From: Leguminivora glycinivorella
Taxonomy: Eukaryota; Arthropoda; Insecta; Lepidoptera; Tortricidae
Length of the DNA stretch: 64,000 nucleotides
Reading direction: 5' to 3'
NCBI RefSeq assembly: GCF_023078275.1
Contig: NC_062975.1
Coordinates: 24,555,085 to 24,619,084, forward strand
Made by a program: the position numbers and the translations under genes. This document shows, piece after piece, positions 61,881 through 64,000 of the stretch. Every line of letters starts with the position of its first letter. Within the stretch, counting starts at the first letter, position 1. The notes beneath the pieces are model-generated. The model had not been told where the DNA came from. It saw nothing but the letters and a program-made list of their open reading frames with translations, and did not search any database.

Positions 61881-62484
61881 GAGCGCTGGTGTCCTAGCGG
61901 TAAGAGCGTGCGACTTACGATCCGGAGGTCGCGGGTTCGAACCCCGGCTCGTACCAACTAATTTTTCGAAACGTATGTGCGAAATGTCATTTGATATTTG
62001 CCAGTCGCTTTCTGGTGAAGGAAAACCTCGTGAACCGGATTAATTACAATAAGGTCTAGTTACCCTTCGGGTTGGAAGGTCAGATGGCAGTCGCTCTCGT
62101 AAAAAACTAGTGCCTACGCCAAATCTTGGGATTAGTTGTGTAAAGCGGACCCCAGGCTCCCATGAGCCGTGGCAAATCAGCAATTCCCGTCAACTTTGTA
62201 CAATGCCACGTCAGCAAATTTTAATTGATCCTATTTTGTTACCAACATTTAGTAATATAATTCGACTTTCGTAAGATATATACAGGATAATTGTTATAAT
62301 TAAGAAAATATAGATACTAGAGAACCTTAATGACGAAATAAAACTTAATAAAATCTCAATTAATCAACAAAATCTTGGTAACAAAATAGGAATTAATAAA
62401 AACAAATTTAACTTTTCTCTTAATTTTTGTACAAAGTTGACGGGAATTGCTGAAATGCCGGGATAACGCAAGGAGGATGATGAC
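61881..62484 (+). mobile_element. tRNA-derived SINE, family B, split by MITE U
   Basis: Head 61881-61956 has an A box (TGGTGTCCTAGCGG) and a perfect B box (GGTTCGAACCC). The body has CCCTTCGGGTTGGAAGGTCA and AAAGCGGACCCCAGGCTCCC. It resumes after the MITE at ATGCCGGGATAACGCAAGGA and ends in GATGATGA. Confidence 0.9.
62178..62452. mobile_element. MITE U nested in SINE B
   Basis: CAGCAATTCCCGTCAACTTT and GTACAA at the left are exactly mirrored at the right (26 bp). AAAT flanks both sides. The AT-rich core has inverted pieces (CCTATTTTGTTACCAACATT near 62230 and ATCTTGGTAACAAAATAGG near 62372). Confidence 0.92.
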
Positions 62485-62487
62485 ATA

Positions 62488-62602
62488 TACTCTGTCAAAC
62501 AAGTCTGTCAGTAAATAAGAACAAAGGAAACTATATGCATCCTTTTCTTTAGGGTGCTAGAGAAAAGGATACCTATAGTTTTCTGAATTGTTTGACAGAG
62601 TT
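62488..62602. mobile_element. small MITE V
   Basis: TACTCTGTCAAACAA at the left, TTGTTTGACAGAGT at the right, with inner GAAACTATATGCATCCTTTT mirrored by AAAAGGATACCTATAGTTTT. Confidence 0.88.
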
Positions 62603-63235
62603 TACATTGGGCTATTTCATCGCAGTGTACAGAGACATTGACACTGAAAAATTCTGTACCTATTTTTGGGTTTATAAGTAAATAACATTGTTACTAATAA
62701 TCCATCAATATTACCTTGTTAAACAGGCAATGAACAGCAAAGTCTTACTACTAGTTTGACCCTTTTTTAAACTCTGTCTTATACACAGATGTCATATATA
62801 CCATAGATCAAGCAAACGTATCTACTTAGCGTGTCAAATGAACTCAGTGAAATCCACTGAGTTGTCCGTCTTTACTCGCAGCTTGCAGCTTTCGGGCGTC
62901 AATTTTTGTAAGTTGAAGTCAACCAAAACATAAATAATTTTTAAGAAAAAAAAACCGTCGCCTTTCGGGTTCTGGTGAAAGCTACTTGCGAATGTTGGTT
63001 TATGTAGAAATGTGTATTTTTTAAAACTGCTTTTAATGCTTTAATTATTAGATGGCAACACAAATGAATATACGTATAACGTTAAGGTTTGAGGAGTTTC
63101 CTCAATTCCTCATGAATCCGATTATATTATAAGAAATCGAAGCTTGACAAACTTTGACTTCAAAACATATGCTTAACAAACATAACTAAATAAATGTCAC
63201 TGTTCTGAACTTAAATGCATGCTTTTCTTACAAAA
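62603..63235. other. elongase 2 intron 2, nothing recognised
   Basis: No further elongase exon is seen up to the window end. Confidence 0.5.
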
Positions 63236-63900
63236 ATACCAAAGTCACTATGAGTGTGCCGTTCAGGTTTGAGGAGTTTGGTTCTGGCCATCATCAGCAG
63301 TTCCACTGCACCAAATGTCACTGTTCTGGACGAAAGTGCATACCTACTGTTCTTATAAAAATACCAAAGTCACTATAAGCGTGCCGTTCAGATTTGAGGA
63401 GTTCGGTTCTGACCATCATCAGAAATTCCACTGCACCAAATGTCACTGTTCTGGACGAAAGTGCATGCTGTTCTTATAAAAATGGCAAAGTCACTATAAG
63501 CGTGCCGTTCAGATTTGAGGAGTTTGGTTCTGGCCATCATCAGCAGTTCCACTGCACCAAATGTCACTGTTCTGGACGAAAGTGCATGCTGTTCTTATAA
63601 AAATACCAAAGTCACTATAAGCGTGCCGTTCAGATTTGAGGAGTTCGGTTCTGACCATCATCAGAAATTCCACTGCACCAAATGTCACTGTTCTGGATGA
63701 AAGTGCATGCTGTTCGTATAAAAATACCAAAGTCACTATAAGCGTGCCGTTCAGATTTGAAGAGTTCCGTTCTGGCCATCATCAGCAGTTCCACTGCACC
63801 AAATGTCACTGTTCCGTACCTAAATGCATGCTGTTCCTTTAAAAACACAAAAATCACCATATGTATGCCTTTCAGATTTGAGGAGTTCCCTCGATTTCTC
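63236..63900. repeat. 121-bp minisatellite, five to six copies
   Basis: GTGCCGTTCAGATTTGAGGA, GGTTCTGACCATCATCAGAA and CCACTGCACCAAATGTCACT recur at about 121-bp steps (63266, 63387, 63507, 63628, 63750, worn 63870). Two subtypes alternate: CATCAGCAGTTCC and CATCAGAAATTCC. ORFs on both strands derive from the array. Confidence 0.93.
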
Positions 63901-64000
63901 CAGGATCCCATCATCAGAACTGGGTTCTGAGAAAAATGGGACCAATCTGTATGCATATACATTCAATCAAAAAAAAATTTTTCAAAATCGGTCCAGGAAC

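Noticed and set aside
61881..61956. Functional tRNA gene
   Set aside because: A and B boxes are good, but it continues into a SINE body that recurs at 46300, so it is a SINE head.
63236..63900. CRISPR-like regular repeats
   Set aside because: Whole 121-bp units repeat, with no unique spacers.

Overview
This is a 64 kb piece of insect nuclear DNA, almost certainly from a moth or butterfly (Lepidoptera). Short protein exons with GT/AG borders sit in AT-rich introns and are heavily diluted by interspersed repeats: tRNA-derived SINEs ending in simple repeats, CpG-rich foldback MITEs and LINE tails of kinds I associate with lepidopteran genomes. I cannot name the species, and repeat-family names would need a library search.

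Three protein genes are supported, all on the + strand. (1) 646-11730: the last ten exons of a Grip-type scaffold gene carrying PDZ4 to PDZ7 (687 codons plus stop here; PDZ1-3 lie left of the window). (2) 24263-35812: a complete five-exon fatty-acid elongase (ELOVL family, 277 aa). (3) 41328-61520: the first two exons of a second, paralogous elongase whose remaining exons lie to the right. The two elongases share exon-2 length (191 nt) and intron phases, so they are a tandem duplicate pair; intron 1 of the second has grown to about 20 kb. Elongases act in very-long-chain fatty acid synthesis in the ER; Grip is an unrelated neighbour.

Everything else is repeats. 1-3170: a SINE, then an array of 13 extra 155-bp copies of the Grip PDZ4 exon (14 with the original), then a LINE-like tail. 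4-12 kb: Grip introns with MITEs. 12-24 kb: gene desert with a tRNA-like sequence in a palindromic element, several MITEs, LINE/SINE tails and a triple nest of foldback elements. 24-36 kb: elongase 1 with introns full of SINEs, a 100-bp GC-hairpin minisatellite (31.8-33.9 kb) and a 120-bp minisatellite (33.9-34.4 kb). 36-61 kb: intergenic DNA and the giant intron of elongase 2, with nested SINE/LINE/MITE insertions, a 1.4 kb foldback made of CATAA-rich subrepeats (43-44.7 kb) and a 2.3 kb near-palindrome (52.5-54.8 kb). 61.5-64 kb: a SINE split by a MITE, and a second 120-bp minisatellite.

The items most worth following are the PDZ4 exon array (nearly all copies keep a usable splice donor and an open frame), the 2.3 kb foldback as a possible hairpin-RNA source, and the tRNA-bearing palindromic element. 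I found no CRISPR array, operon, virus or bacterial-type system.
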